Shown in pieces: positions 43,058 through 52,362 of a stretch of 64,000 nt of DNA. The DNA comes from Lachnospiraceae bacterium (GTDB taxonomy: Bacteria; Bacillota; Clostridia; Lachnospirales; Lachnospiraceae). The position numbers and the translations under genes were made by a program. Location of the stretch: assembly GCA_014804755.1 (NCBI GenBank), contig JAAUZE010000008.1, positions 1 through 64,000 on the forward strand. Direction: 5' to 3'. The notes under the pieces were generated by a model, which worked only from the letters and a program-made list of their open reading frames with translations, did no database searches and was not told the DNA's origin. The number at the start of each line of letters is the position of its first letter. Position 1 is the first letter of the stretch.

Positions 43058-45124
43058 GTGGCTACGATCAGTACAGCGATTGAATTGCAGGAAAGCATAA
43101 CGGGCAATCTGTATCAGATGTCTAAAGCTGTGGACATGAACATTTCAAAGATGGGAGAAATGTATCAGGCTATGAGTGCTTCGGTTAATACAACTTCCTT
43201 TGAAGTGGCCAGAAATTCGATCAGCCAGGTAACAATCGAAATGCAGGAAGGTGTGGAAAGGGCTAAAAGTCTGACAGACAGGATGAAAGATCTGGCCAAG
43301 GAGTATGCATCAATGCAGACGCTGACGAAAGTGCTGAATTTGTCTGATCAGATGAATGCGGCTGCCGCCCGATTAGACCTGATGAACGATGGACTGCAGA
43401 CCACGCAGGACCTGCAGAATATGATTTATCAGTCTGCAGAACGATCGGGGGGAAGCTATCAGGCAACGGCTGATGCCGTTGCCAAACTTGGAATTACGGC
43501 GGGTGATGCGTTTAACAGTTCGGAAGAAATCATTGCTTTTACGGAACAATTAAATAAGCAATTTGCGATTGCAGGGGCAGAAGCGATGGGCGTTGATGCC
43601 GCGATGTCACAATTGACACAGGTAATGAGTTCAGGCGTACTTCACGGAGAGGAATTCAACAGCATTTTGGAACAGGCGCCGAATATCATACAGGCGATTG
43701 CGGACTATATGGGAGTTACCCAAGGGCAGCTGCAAGATATGGCAGCGGAGGGTCAGATTACCGCGGAGATTGTAAAGGAGGCTATGTTTGCGGCGGCGGA
43801 TGAAACCAATGCAAAATTTGATCAGATGCCGCGGACATTTTCACAGATGTGGACATCCTTTACGAATCAGGCATTGATGGCATTTCAGCCACTTCTTCAA
43901 CGGATGAACGAAGTCGCGAACAGCGCGGCGTTTCAAGGGGTTGTATCTGTGGCAGCAGCGGCGGTTGTGACGATCGCGGGTATTGTGCTTGGCATATTTG
44001 ACCTGATCTCTGCGGTAGGCAGTTTTGTGGCGGATAATTGGTCGATCATAGAACCCATTATTTGGGGGATTGTGGCGGCGCTTATCGTATACAATGCGGT
44101 TATGGGGATCGGGTGGCTGACGACAATGAAAGATGTCATAGCAAAGGCGGCTCATGCCGCACAGACGGCTATACAGAAGGTCCAGACAATTGCTTTGATG
44201 GTTGCGCAAAACGGATTAAACGCAGCATTTGCCGCTTGTCCGATCGCATGGCTTATGATTGGGATGATTGCCATTATTGGGCTCATTTATGCGGCGGTGG
44301 CAGCGGTAAATAAGCTGACGGGATCAACCTATTCGGCTACGGGGATTATATGCGGCATTCTTAGCGTAGCGATAGCATTAATCACCAATTTGTTCATCAC
44401 AATTTGGAATATATCGGTGGATGTGTTGGGGGCTTTGTGGAATGCATTTGCTTCATTTGCAAACTTTTTTAAAAATTTGTTTAACGATCCGGTGGCGGCG
44501 GTCGTGGGGCTGGTCGTTGGCATGGGTGACACAATATTAGGAGTAGTAGAAGGAGCGCTGGAGGCTTTGTCATGGATTACGCTCGGCATAGTTGACTATG
44601 CTGACGATATAGCAAGAATTCGCGGGAACATGAACACATGGTTTGAAGAGAATTATGGCGACCGCTATACGGAATATGTTGAAAAAGTGGATCCTGAGTT
44701 TCTTAAGATGGAAACGGTCGATTATGACGATGCGTGGTATGCCGGTTATTCTTTAGGTGAGGGTATAGAAAATGCAATCGCAGATTTCGATCCGTTTGGT
44801 ATGGATGACAGCAATATTCCAAGCATAGGGGATTATTTCGACCAAAGCGGTTACGGCGCAGAGCTTACCGGAGACGTAGACGAGCTTGTTGAAAACACCG
44901 GAGCTATGCGGGATGCGATGGAGATCACAGAGGAAGATTTGAAGTATCTGCGCGATATTGCGGAACAGGAGGCGGTCAACAGATTTACGACCGCGGAGAT
45001 CGTCATAGAGCAGACGAATCATAATAATGTTTCGGGCAAAATGGACCTTGACGGCGTAGTAAATGGATTGACGGACGCAGTATATGAAGCGGTTGACATG
45101 ATAGTGGAAGGGGTGCATGTATAA
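43058..45124 (+). CDS. tail tape measure protein
   Basis: 688-aa protein. The N-terminal 350 residues are helical with tape-measure signatures (GEEFNSILEQAPNIIQAIAD, GQLQDMAAEGQITAEIV). Several hydrophobic helices follow at about 290-480 (VVSVAAAAVVTIAGIVLGIF). It sets tail length; at roughly 1.5 angstrom per residue the tail would be near 100 nm (inference). GTG 43058 (MATIST) is taken as start after AGGCAGGTGA; GTG 43049 is an alternative. It is short compared with many Myoviridae tape measures. Confidence 0.92.
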   Translation: MATISTAIELQESITGNLYQMSKAVDMNISKMGEMYQAMSASVNTTSFEVARNSISQVTIEMQEGVERAKSLTDRMKDLAKEYASMQTLTKVLNLSDQMNAAAARLDLMNDGLQTTQDLQNMIYQSAERSGGSYQATADAVAKLGITAGDAFNSSEEIIAFTEQLNKQFAIAGAEAMGVDAAMSQLTQVMSSGVLHGEEFNSILEQAPNIIQAIADYMGVTQGQLQDMAAEGQITAEIVKEAMFAAADETNAKFDQMPRTFSQMWTSFTNQALMAFQPLLQRMNEVANSAAFQGVVSVAAAAVVTIAGIVLGIFDLISAVGSFVADNWSIIEPIIWGIVAALIVYNAVMGIGWLTTMKDVIAKAAHAAQTAIQKVQTIALMVAQNGLNAAFAACPIAWLMIGMIAIIGLIYAAVAAVNKLTGSTYSATGIICGILSVAIALITNLFITIWNISVDVLGALWNAFASFANFFKNLFNDPVAAVVGLVVGMGDTILGVVEGALEALSWITLGIVDYADDIARIRGNMNTWFEENYGDRYTEYVEKVDPEFLKMETVDYDDAWYAGYSLGEGIENAIADFDPFGMDDSNIPSIGDYFDQSGYGAELTGDVDELVENTGAMRDAMEITEEDLKYLRDIAEQEAVNRFTTAEIVIEQTNHNNVSGKMDLDGVVNGLTDAVYEAVDMIVEGVHV

Positions 45125-45939
45125 TGAAAAAAAGTGGCTATGATTTTTACCTGAATAAATGTTTATTGCCGATCGCCCCTGAAAAGCTGCAAATTTCCAT
45201 CAATAATGCAAATGATACGATTACCCTGATCAATGAGGGAGAGATCAATGTTTTGAAAACGGCGGGTCTTACGGATATTGAGTTTGAGTGCAGGATCCCG
45301 CAGACCCAATATCCGTTTTCTGCCTATCAGTCAGGTTTCAAGGGAGCTTCCTATTTTCTCGATTACTTTGAAAGTCTGAAGGTAGAAAAGAAACCCTTCC
45401 AGTTTATTGTTTCAAGGACGCTGCCTTCCGGCAAAGTCCTTTTTTCAACCAATATGAAAGTGTCGCTGGAAGATTATAAAATAACGGAGCAGGCGTCGGA
45501 TGGATTTGATCTGATGGTGAAGATTAAGCTGAAGCAGTACCGGGACTATGGAACAAAGACAGTCAGTATCAAAAACGCGGAAGATGACACTTCATCCGTA
45601 CGGGCGGAAGTAACAGAGACGCGTGCATCGGAGTCAAGCCCGGAGCCGGCAACGGCTCAAACCTATGTTGTCGTGAAGGGCGACTGTCTTTACACCATAG
45701 CGCGAAAATTTTACGGGGATGGGGCAAAATACATTGCTATTTACGAGGCCAACAGAGAAGTGATCGGGGGAAATCCGAACCTGATCTATCCGGGGCAGGT
45801 GTTGACGATTCCGTCAGCACCTGCGGCGGCATCTGTAGCAGCATCCGTAAACGCCCGAAATCAGCAGACGGGCAAAGCGAAGGGAGGATTCTCGGGCGGG
45901 GCAGCAGGAACGAGGGTTTATCAGATAAGCATGCAGTAA
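45124..45939 (+). CDS. LysM-containing tail protein (XkdP-like)
   Basis: 271-aa protein. A DUF-type N-terminal domain is at about 1-150 (FYLNKCLLPIAPEKLQISIN). A LysM motif is at about 178-228 (YVVVKGDCLYTIARKFYGD, NPNLIYPGQVLTIP). A Gly/Ala-rich tail follows. XkdP-type proteins sit at the tube-baseplate junction. It overlaps the tape measure stop (ATAATG region). The order tape measure, LysM protein, hub is conserved. Confidence 0.9.
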   Translation: MKKSGYDFYLNKCLLPIAPEKLQISINNANDTITLINEGEINVLKTAGLTDIEFECRIPQTQYPFSAYQSGFKGASYFLDYFESLKVEKKPFQFIVSRTLPSGKVLFSTNMKVSLEDYKITEQASDGFDLMVKIKLKQYRDYGTKTVSIKNAEDDTSSVRAEVTETRASESSPEPATAQTYVVVKGDCLYTIARKFYGDGAKYIAIYEANREVIGGNPNLIYPGQVLTIPSAPAAASVAASVNARNQQTGKAKGGFSGGAAGTRVYQISMQ

Positions 45940-45954
45940 AGAAGGTGATACATC

Positions 45955-46935
45955 ATGGAGATAGAATTATTGATTTCGGATACGAACGGTACAAAAGCAT
46001 ATCTGCCGGCCGTGGAAGAGCATATTGAGTGGAGTACGGAAAGAAGGGGTACGCCCGGAAAACTGTCTTTTAAGATCGTAAAAGATGAGATCCTTGATCT
46101 TCAGGAAGGGGCGGCCGTCCGTATGAAAGTGGATGGAAAACCTGTTTTTTACGGATTTGTGTTTGCCCAAAAACAGGACAAAGATCATCTCATAGAGGTA
46201 ACAGCATACGATCAGTTGCGCTATCTGAATAATAAGGACACGTATGTCTATGAGAATAAGACCGCTTCACAGCTCGTTCAGATGATCGCCGCGGATTTTT
46301 CTTTGAATGTCGGGACGATAGAAGATACTGAATTTGTGATCGCTTCACGCGTGGAAGATAACACGTCCTTATTTGACATGATAGAAAACGCTCTTGATCT
46401 GACTTTACAGAACAAAAAGGAAATGTTTGTCCTCTATGACGACTTCGGGAAACTGACATTAAAGAACATTTCTTCTATGTATGTCGGGGAGCCGGGGGCA
46501 TACCTGATGATCGACGAAGAGACTGGGGAAAACTTCGAATACACATCCGGCATTGACAGTGATACCTACAATAAAGTGAAGCTGACATACGACAATGAGG
46601 ATACCGGCAGGCGGGAAGTATACATTGCGCAGGATTCGGAGCATATGAATCAGTGGGGGATACTGCAATATTATGAAACGATGCAAAAAGGAGAGAACGG
46701 GCAGGCAAAGGCAGATGCCCTGTTGAAACTGTATAACAGCAAGACGAGAAAACTGAGGATCACAAATGCCCTTGGTGATACACGGGTCAGAGCCGGGAGC
46801 ATGGTTGTTGTAAATCTTGCTTTGGGGGACGTGAATATCAGTAACTTTATGTTGGTTGAAAAAGTGAAGCACACGTTCAAAACGGACGAACATCTAATGG
46901 ATTTGACACTTCGGGGAGGTGAGTTTATTGCCTAA
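45955..46935 (+). CDS. baseplate hub protein (XkdQ/YqbQ-like)
   Basis: 326-aa hub protein related to T4 gp27 and XkdQ. Landmarks are WSTERRGTPGKLSFKIVKDE, PVFYGFVFAQKQDKDHLIEV, TAYDQLRYLNNKDTYVYEN and LMIDEETGENFEYTSGID. The hub joins the tube to the spike. It has AAGGTGAT upstream and overlaps the next gene slightly. Confidence 0.9.
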   Translation: MEIELLISDTNGTKAYLPAVEEHIEWSTERRGTPGKLSFKIVKDEILDLQEGAAVRMKVDGKPVFYGFVFAQKQDKDHLIEVTAYDQLRYLNNKDTYVYENKTASQLVQMIAADFSLNVGTIEDTEFVIASRVEDNTSLFDMIENALDLTLQNKKEMFVLYDDFGKLTLKNISSMYVGEPGAYLMIDEETGENFEYTSGIDSDTYNKVKLTYDNEDTGRREVYIAQDSEHMNQWGILQYYETMQKGENGQAKADALLKLYNSKTRKLRITNALGDTRVRAGSMVVVNLALGDVNISNFMLVEKVKHTFKTDEHLMDLTLRGGEFIA

Positions 46936-47245
46936 TGCAATAGAGCTGATGAAAGTAATTAAACGGGCGGCGGTGGAAGCGGTCAGGGCAGAAAAACCGA
47001 CAGAAATTTGTTTCGGAAAAGTGACAGGTGTGTCGCCGCTAAAAATCACACTGGAACAAAAGCTGACGCTGGGAGAGGCGCAGCTTGTCCTCACAAGAAA
47101 TGTGACCGAATATAAAACGTACGTGAGTGGGGAAAATATTCAGGATCAGATCACCGTTCATAATGGGTTGGTTGTCGGTGATGAGGTTGTTCTGTTAAGG
47201 CAGCAGGGCGGACAAAAATACATTGTGGCGGACAGGGTCGGATGA
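46928..47245 (+). CDS. DUF2577 baseplate-region protein (XkdR-like)
   Basis: 105-aa protein of the DUF2577 family (IKRAAVEAVRAEKPTEICFG, ISPLKITLEQKLTL-like strand, VHNGLVVGDEVVLLRQQGGQ), found between hub and DUF2634 in PBSX-like tails. It may form part of the spike or its adaptor. TTG 46928 fits GGGAGG at 46913-46918; GTG 46919 is too close to that site. It ends in ATGA overlap with the next gene. Confidence 0.82.
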   Translation: MPNAIELMKVIKRAAVEAVRAEKPTEICFGKVTGVSPLKITLEQKLTLGEAQLVLTRNVTEYKTYVSGENIQDQITVHNGLVVGDEVVLLRQQGGQKYIVADRVG

Positions 47246-47643
47246 TACCGGCGACAGCTTTCCTTAAACAGGATTTTACAATTGAGGAACAACCAACCCA
47301 TACATATAAAATGGATCCTGCAAATAGGAAAATAATAGGGTATACAGATGGGCGGGAAGCAGTAGAACAGGCAATCTATAAGATTTTATCCACAGAGAGA
47401 TACCAACATGCCATGTACTCATGGAATTACGGGGTTGAATTGCTTGATCTGTACGGCGAGCCGGTTTCTTATGTCTGCCCGGAATTAGAACGCAGAATTG
47501 CGGAAGCGCTTACGTGGGACAAACGGATTAAAAGCGTGGACAGTTTTGAATTTGATACATCAAAGAAGGGGGAGATCAGGGTGAATTGTATTGCACATAC
47601 CATTTTTGGTGAGGTGACGGTTGAGAAGGGGGTGAAAATTTAA
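47242..47643 (+). CDS. DUF2634 baseplate protein (XkdS-like, gp25 analogue)
   Basis: 133-aa baseplate wedge protein of the DUF2634 family. PTHTYKMDPANRKIIGYTDG and EAVEQAIYKILSTERYQHA match the gp25-like core, as does YSWNYGVELLDLYG. It helps start sheath polymerisation. ATGA overlap with the upstream gene and a one-base overlap with the next show tight coupling. Confidence 0.9.
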   Translation: MIPATAFLKQDFTIEEQPTHTYKMDPANRKIIGYTDGREAVEQAIYKILSTERYQHAMYSWNYGVELLDLYGEPVSYVCPELERRIAEALTWDKRIKSVDSFEFDTSKKGEIRVNCIAHTIFGEVTVEKGVKI

Positions 47644-48842
47644 TGTATGAGGGTATAACCTATGATGTCATCCTTGAACGGATGCTGAGCCGCGTGTCAG
47701 ATAAATTTGACAAGCGGGAAGGGTCGGTTATTTTTGACACCCATTCGCCGACCGCGATCGAATTGCAGATTCTATACATAGAACTGGATGCTATTTTGCA
47801 GGAAGCATATGGCGATACCGCTTCAAGGGAGTTTTTGATCAGGCGCTGCAAGGAAAGGGGAATTACCCCATATGAAGCAGCACACGCTGTGTTGAAAGGG
47901 AAATTTACCCCCGCAAACATTGATGTTACCGGACAGCGGTTCAATATCGGCTCGGTGAATTATGTTGTAATCAAAAAGATTACGGACGGTGAATATCAGG
48001 TGCAATGTGAAACGCCGGGGGTGATCGGCAATCAGCAGCTGGGAACCATTATTCCGATTGAATACATAAACGGGCTGGAAACAGCGGAACTTACGGAAGT
48101 CCTGATACCCGGTGAGGACGAGGAAGAAACGGAAGAACTGCGGAAACGCTACTTCGAATCTTTTCATGAAAAAGCGTTCGGTGGAAACATGCAGGACTAT
48201 TTGGATAAGACAAACGCGATTCCGGGTGTTGGGGGTACGAAAGTTACAAGGGTTTGGAACAATGATCTTCGTCCGGCAGATATGATACCTGCTGCGAAAG
48301 TAAAAACGTGGTATGAAAACATAATCGGAACGCTGGACGAGGAAGTTGCCCTTTGGCTTTCTACCGTTTATATGGCTGCACTGGAAAAGAAACTGACAAC
48401 CGGCGGGACGGTACTTCTGACAATCTTAAACTCGGATTTTGAGCCGGCATCCGACACACTGATTCGATCCGTTCAACAGACCATTGATCCGGATGAAAAC
48501 ACGGGGGAGGGTTATGGGCTTGCACCGATCGGTCATGTGGTGAACGTGAAAAGTGTGAAAACATGCGATGTGACAGTGAAAACCAATATCGTTTTTGATG
48601 AGGGGTATGGATGGACTAACCTAAAAGGCCTGATCGAGGACGCTGTTTCTGAATACCTGCTGGAACTGCGGAAAGCGTGGGCAGATTCTACACGCTTGGC
48701 GGTCCGTATCAGTCAAATTGAAACCCGCATTTTGGGGATCGAGGGAATTGTGGATATCGGCGGCACGGAACTAAACGGAAGCGCTGAAAATCTGATCATG
48801 GAGAAGGATGAAATTCCCGTGTTTGGGGGTGTAAGCGCATGA
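47643..48842 (+). CDS. baseplate J-like protein (XkdT-like)
   Basis: 399-aa wedge protein of the baseplate J family. Landmarks are YDVILERMLSRVSDKFDKRE, FLIRRCKERGITPYEAAHAV, NAIPGVGGTKVTRVWNND and RISQIETRILGIEGIVDIGG. It forms baseplate wedges with the DUF2634 protein. It overlaps the next gene by 4 bases (ATGA). Confidence 0.93.
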   Translation: MYEGITYDVILERMLSRVSDKFDKREGSVIFDTHSPTAIELQILYIELDAILQEAYGDTASREFLIRRCKERGITPYEAAHAVLKGKFTPANIDVTGQRFNIGSVNYVVIKKITDGEYQVQCETPGVIGNQQLGTIIPIEYINGLETAELTEVLIPGEDEEETEELRKRYFESFHEKAFGGNMQDYLDKTNAIPGVGGTKVTRVWNNDLRPADMIPAAKVKTWYENIIGTLDEEVALWLSTVYMAALEKKLTTGGTVLLTILNSDFEPASDTLIRSVQQTIDPDENTGEGYGLAPIGHVVNVKSVKTCDVTVKTNIVFDEGYGWTNLKGLIEDAVSEYLLELRKAWADSTRLAVRISQIETRILGIEGIVDIGGTELNGSAENLIMEKDEIPVFGGVSA

Positions 48843-49480
48843 TTAGAGAGGTTGACCTTGTTTCGTACTTACCGCAGTTTTTACGGGATTATAAAGAGCT
48901 GGATGCGACACTGGAAGCGGAAGACCCTGAATTTGTGTTGGTTTGGAGAGCCGCTGACCGGACATTGCAGAACGAGTTCATTGAATCGGCTGACGAGTAC
49001 GGGATTGCACGATTTGAAAAAATCATGAAAATCCTGCCCTCAACAGAAGATACCATTGAAAGCCGTCGTGCGAGGGTCAAGAGCAAATGGTTTTCTATGA
49101 TCCCCTATACGCTGAAGATGCTGATCACAAAGCTGATCGCGTTGTGCGGGAATACAGATTTTACGATCAAAAAAGAATATGAAGACTATCGTATTGAAAT
49201 CATGACTCACCTTGGCCTGTTCGGCCAGGTGGAGGAGTTAGAGCGGATCATGAAAGACATGACGCCCTGCAATATGGTAGTGGTTTTAGAAAATCAGGTC
49301 ATTTGCAGGTCAGCCGGGACTGCCCTTGCGATGGGAAATGTATGTTGTATAGAGCAGAGTATGATCACAAATGACTTTAACAGGCAAATTCGTGTGAGCG
49401 CTACGGGTTCGGTCGGAGCCGGGACCGTTATATCTGAAACATTCGAGATGGAACAGAAAAATGAAGGAGGTAAAGTATAA
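48839..49480 (+). CDS. DUF2313/XkdU-like baseplate protein
   Basis: 213-aa protein of the YmfQ/XkdU (DUF2313) group that links baseplate wedge to fibre. It begins VDLVSYLPQFLRDYKELDAT. The middle has STEDTIESRRARVKSKWF and VEELERIMKDMTPCNMVVV. It overlaps both neighbours by a few bases. Confidence 0.88.
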   Translation: MIREVDLVSYLPQFLRDYKELDATLEAEDPEFVLVWRAADRTLQNEFIESADEYGIARFEKIMKILPSTEDTIESRRARVKSKWFSMIPYTLKMLITKLIALCGNTDFTIKKEYEDYRIEIMTHLGLFGQVEELERIMKDMTPCNMVVVLENQVICRSAGTALAMGNVCCIEQSMITNDFNRQIRVSATGSVGAGTVISETFEMEQKNEGGKV

Positions 49481-50430
49481 TGGCAGAATTTTCGAAGTTA
49501 GTCATCACAGACACAGGGCGGGCGCTGCTTGCAAAGATGATCGCAGGGAGCGGCAATATTCGTTTTACGAAAGTATCCACATCAAGTACGGCGTATGAGG
49601 AGGCGCAGCTTCAAGGGCTTGCTTTTTTAGCTGGTGAAAAGCAGACAAGCCTTATCTCGAAAGTGACACGCACAAATGAGACCGCGATTGAAGTGGAAGC
49701 GGCGTTTACAAATACTGATCTGACGGAAGGGTATCATATGCGGGCGTTAGGGCTATATGCGGTTGACCCCGATGAAGGAGAGATTCTATACGCAGTTGCA
49801 ACCGAACTTTCGGGCTGCTGCTACATGCCTGCATACAACGGTGTAACGCTGTCGGGCATATTACTTACATTGGTTACGACCGTCGGAAATGCGGAAAGCG
49901 TGTCGTTGGAAGTCACACCTGCGGGAATTGCAACATTGAAGGATGTGCAGACGGTACAGGCGGACATTCAGACGGTTAAGGCACAATTGGGTGAGCATAC
50001 CGTAGGGTCAGACGTGCCCGAAAATGCCATATTTTCAAATATGGTCGGAGCAACGGAGACGGCCGCGGGGCAAGCCGGATATGTCCCTGCACCGGCCGCG
50101 GGAGCGCAAGAAAAATATTTGCGCGGTGATGGGACGTGGCAGCCTGCGATGGAGACATTAGCCGACATTAGAGCAAACACACAGGGCGGATATGCGGCAG
50201 GTGCGCTTGCACTCAAGGAAGCGCTTGGAACGGTCTTAGAGCAGACATTGGTAGCGGGTGATACGACGCTGACATTTACAAACGATGCGATCACGGATGA
50301 CAGCATGATCGATGTTTATACGGATCCATTCTGCAACGGTCTTACGAGTGCTGCGCAGGACGGGAACACATTGACGCTGACATTTGATGCGCGAGAAAAT
50401 GATGTGCAAGTGAAAGTGAAAGTGGGGTGA
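49480..50430 (+). CDS. tail fibre / receptor-binding protein
   Basis: 316-aa fibre protein. The N-terminal baseplate-attachment domain is DUF3751/DUF2612-like (FSKLVITDTGRALLAKMIAG, MRALGLYAVDPDEGEILYA). A helical stalk is at about 160-185 (TLKDVQTVQADIQTVKAQLG), then a short shaft (YLRGDGTWQPA) and a C-terminal beta-rich tip. Fibres set target range. It is short, with the tip perhaps completed by the two small Ser/Thr-rich proteins that follow. GGAGG precedes the ATG. Confidence 0.85.
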   Translation: MAEFSKLVITDTGRALLAKMIAGSGNIRFTKVSTSSTAYEEAQLQGLAFLAGEKQTSLISKVTRTNETAIEVEAAFTNTDLTEGYHMRALGLYAVDPDEGEILYAVATELSGCCYMPAYNGVTLSGILLTLVTTVGNAESVSLEVTPAGIATLKDVQTVQADIQTVKAQLGEHTVGSDVPENAIFSNMVGATETAAGQAGYVPAPAAGAQEKYLRGDGTWQPAMETLADIRANTQGGYAAGALALKEALGTVLEQTLVAGDTTLTFTNDAITDDSMIDVYTDPFCNGLTSAAQDGNTLTLTFDARENDVQVKVKVG

Positions 50431-50436
50431 TGGAAG

Positions 50437-50712
50437 ATGGCCTATGTTAAATGCAATGCGTTTGGTGACAACATGCCGGATACATTCTCTGTGACTGTTC
50501 CTGTGACTGTAGCCATGACATATTATCACGCGACTGGTTCGGATGACAAAGATAGTTCCAAGATCAGTATGAGCTCATCTGGATCCTCTACGATTACAAT
50601 AGGGACAAAAAAGTACAATGTATCATATTCGGGATCAGCTTCTAAGTCAAGCGGTAAGACATCTTCGCTGTCGACAAGCGGGACAATTACCATAACATTC
50701 AGAAAAGCATAA
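50437..50712 (+). CDS. small fibre-associated beta protein 1
   Basis: 91-aa Ser/Thr/Gly-rich protein beginning MAYVKCNAFGDN, all beta strands by pattern (SVTVPVTVAMTYYHA, STSGTITITFRKA). It is six bases after the fibre gene, with GGGGTGATGGAAG upstream. It resembles the next gene in start (MA-F/Y-I/V-K/R-C) and length, so the two look like diverged duplicates. A fibre tip or decoration role is inferred. Confidence 0.6.
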   Translation: MAYVKCNAFGDNMPDTFSVTVPVTVAMTYYHATGSDDKDSSKISMSSSGSSTITIGTKKYNVSYSGSASKSSGKTSSLSTSGTITITFRKA

Positions 50713-50730
50713 TAGAAAGGGGGAATAAAC

Positions 50731-51006
50731 ATGGCATTTATCAGATGTGGAATGAGTGGGGGGGGGGTAAAAACTTTGACTATAACAGTATCTGGCAGCG
50801 CAAACAAAAATGGGCTAGAGTTCGCAGTACCCGCTACCCCTAACAATGTGTTTTCGGGTACTGGAACTGTCACAATATCGGTTAATGAAGAAATCATCGG
50901 AGAAATTCCCATTACTATATCTACACAGGCAAAAATGTCCGACAATCACGCGAGTACGTATATACACACATCTGCGAGTGGGTCGGGTACGGTAGTATTG
51001 AAGTAG
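50731..51006 (+). CDS. small fibre-associated beta protein 2 with G10 tract
   Basis: 91-aa relative of the previous protein (MAFIRCGMSGGGVKTLTITV). Codons 9-12 contain ten G in a row (50758-50767), so gain or loss of one G would stop translation within a few codons. As read the frame is open. Homopolymeric G tracts of this length are typical of phase-variable genes. AAAGGGGG precedes the ATG. Confidence 0.6.
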   Translation: MAFIRCGMSGGGVKTLTITVSGSANKNGLEFAVPATPNNVFSGTGTVTISVNEEIIGEIPITISTQAKMSDNHASTYIHTSASGSGTVVLK

Positions 51007-51109
51007 GGCATTTAGGCGAATTAACTGTATAAACAGCGGAGCATCTGTCCCGACACAGCATCAATATAGCGATGGATGGAACGAGAATTAGCAGGAAGGG
51101 GAAAGAAAA

Positions 51110-51560
51110 ATGTATATCAAATTTAATGAGGTGGAATCAGTAGTGCAATGCACGGTCAAGCCGCAGGGGAATGTTGCAACCTTGTAGTTCCCGCACGGCA
51201 ATGATCCGATTGGAAACAAAAGCGGATTTAAGCTGTATTTGGATGCTAAAATGCAGCACGACATCGGCGGGAACAGCTATGATGGATTTACTACGATATA
51301 TCGAAACGACGATGAAACGGCGAAAGCCAACAGCTACCAGCTTTCAAACGACGGCAGCGTATATATTGCACCACCGCCGCCCGAACCTGCGCCGGCGCCG
51401 GAACCGTATGTGCGGCCGCTTGAAGATGTGCAGGAAAGGAAGATCGCGGAAATGAATGCGATGCAGATACCATAAATGCTGTTTACTACGGAATGGAGAT
51501 TCCACACGAATACCAGTCCGAGCCACTACGGGATATGCTGAAATTGCAATCGTTAGGAGA
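51110..51560 (+). pseudogene. tail fibre assembly/XkdW-like gene, broken
   Basis: From ATG 51110 (with GGAAGGGG upstream) the frame reads MYIKFNEVESVVQCTVK and meets TAG at 51185-51187. It is open again to 51475, including a Pro-rich PPPPEPAPAPEP linker and LEDVQERKIAEMNA. Another frame then carries the expected end DTINAVYYGMEIPHEYQ. So the gene has an amber codon and, near 51462, an internal deletion with frameshift. The right end is approximate. Confidence 0.6.
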
Positions 51561-51571
51561 CGCGGATAAGA

Positions 51572-51861
51572 GTGATCAAGCCGTTAGTGCTGTTTGGCGC
51601 TGGCGGCTTGCTCTACGTTCTGATGGAATTGATTTGGCGCGGATACAGTCATTGGACGATGATTCTGTTTGGCAAACTGTGCTTTTTTATGCAGGAATCC
51701 AAAATGAACATATCAAGTGGGATTGTCCATTATGGAAACAGATCGTGCGGGTGCCTGTCTTTATCAAGGCGGCGGAGCTTGCGGCAGAAGGGATTGTTTT
51801 AGAGGATTACCTGCGTTATTGGCTCTCTAGCGAAGAAAAGCCGCACTATAGATCATTTTAA
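51572..51861 (+). pseudogene. CmpB-like (putative ABC-transporter type IV) membrane protein, frameshifted
   Basis: GTG 51572 opens a frame with KPLVLFGAGGLLYVLMELIW and RGYSHWTMILFG, typical of the small membrane proteins found near phage lysis genes. The continuation FYAGIQNEHIKWDCPLWKQ is in the frame that ends at 51861. A frameshift near 51685-51695, close to a T6 run, joins them. The long in-frame ORF from 51493 to 51861 is thus a composite of two broken genes. Confidence 0.5.
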
Positions 51862-51884
51862 GAACAAGAAAGGAAGGTGATGAA

Positions 51885-52304
51885 ATGAAAGGAGAAATCT
51901 GCACAATAATCGGGATTATGGGGGCGTTTATCGCCCAATTATTTGGAGGATGGGATGCAGCGTTGGTTACGCTGCTGATTTCTATGGCGATTGATTATGT
52001 TACCGGACTGATCGTCGCAGGAGTGTTCCATCGTTCTGCAAAAACAGAAAACGGGGCATTGGAGAGCCTTGCCGGATGGAAAGGACTGTGCCGCAAGGGA
52101 GTCACGCTGCTCATTGTGCTCGTTGCATGCAGGCTCGATCTTGTGATGGGATCAAACTTTATTCGGGATGCCGTCGTGATCGCATTTATCGCAAACGAAA
52201 CAATCTCTATTATCGAAAATGCGGGACTGATGGGAGTGCCGATCCCACAGGCGCTTGTCAGGGCGATTGAAGTATTAAAGGAACGAGCGGAGAAAGCAGA
52301 ATAG
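51885..52304 (+). CDS. phage holin family protein
   Basis: 139-aa holin of the toxin-secretion/phage-lysis type (PF05105-like). Hydrophobic helices are near 5-20, 28-48, 72-88 and 93-110 (LVTLLISMAIDYVTGLIVAG). FHRSAKTENGALESLAGWKG and FIANETISIIENAGLMGVPI are signature segments. It would open the membrane for the endolysin and release tail particles. GGAAGGTG precedes the ATG. It appears intact. Confidence 0.92.
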   Translation: MKGEICTIIGIMGAFIAQLFGGWDAALVTLLISMAIDYVTGLIVAGVFHRSAKTENGALESLAGWKGLCRKGVTLLIVLVACRLDLVMGSNFIRDAVVIAFIANETISIIENAGLMGVPIPQALVRAIEVLKERAEKAE

Positions 52305-52362
52305 AGCATGATGGATATATCAGATTCCAATGATGAGGTGGAGTCCGGGGAGGATGATGACG

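Noticed and set aside
51493-51861. A 122-codon ORF as a real tail gene
   Set aside because: Its first part is the end of the broken fibre chaperone and its later part is the end of a CmpB-like protein, so it is a composite frame.
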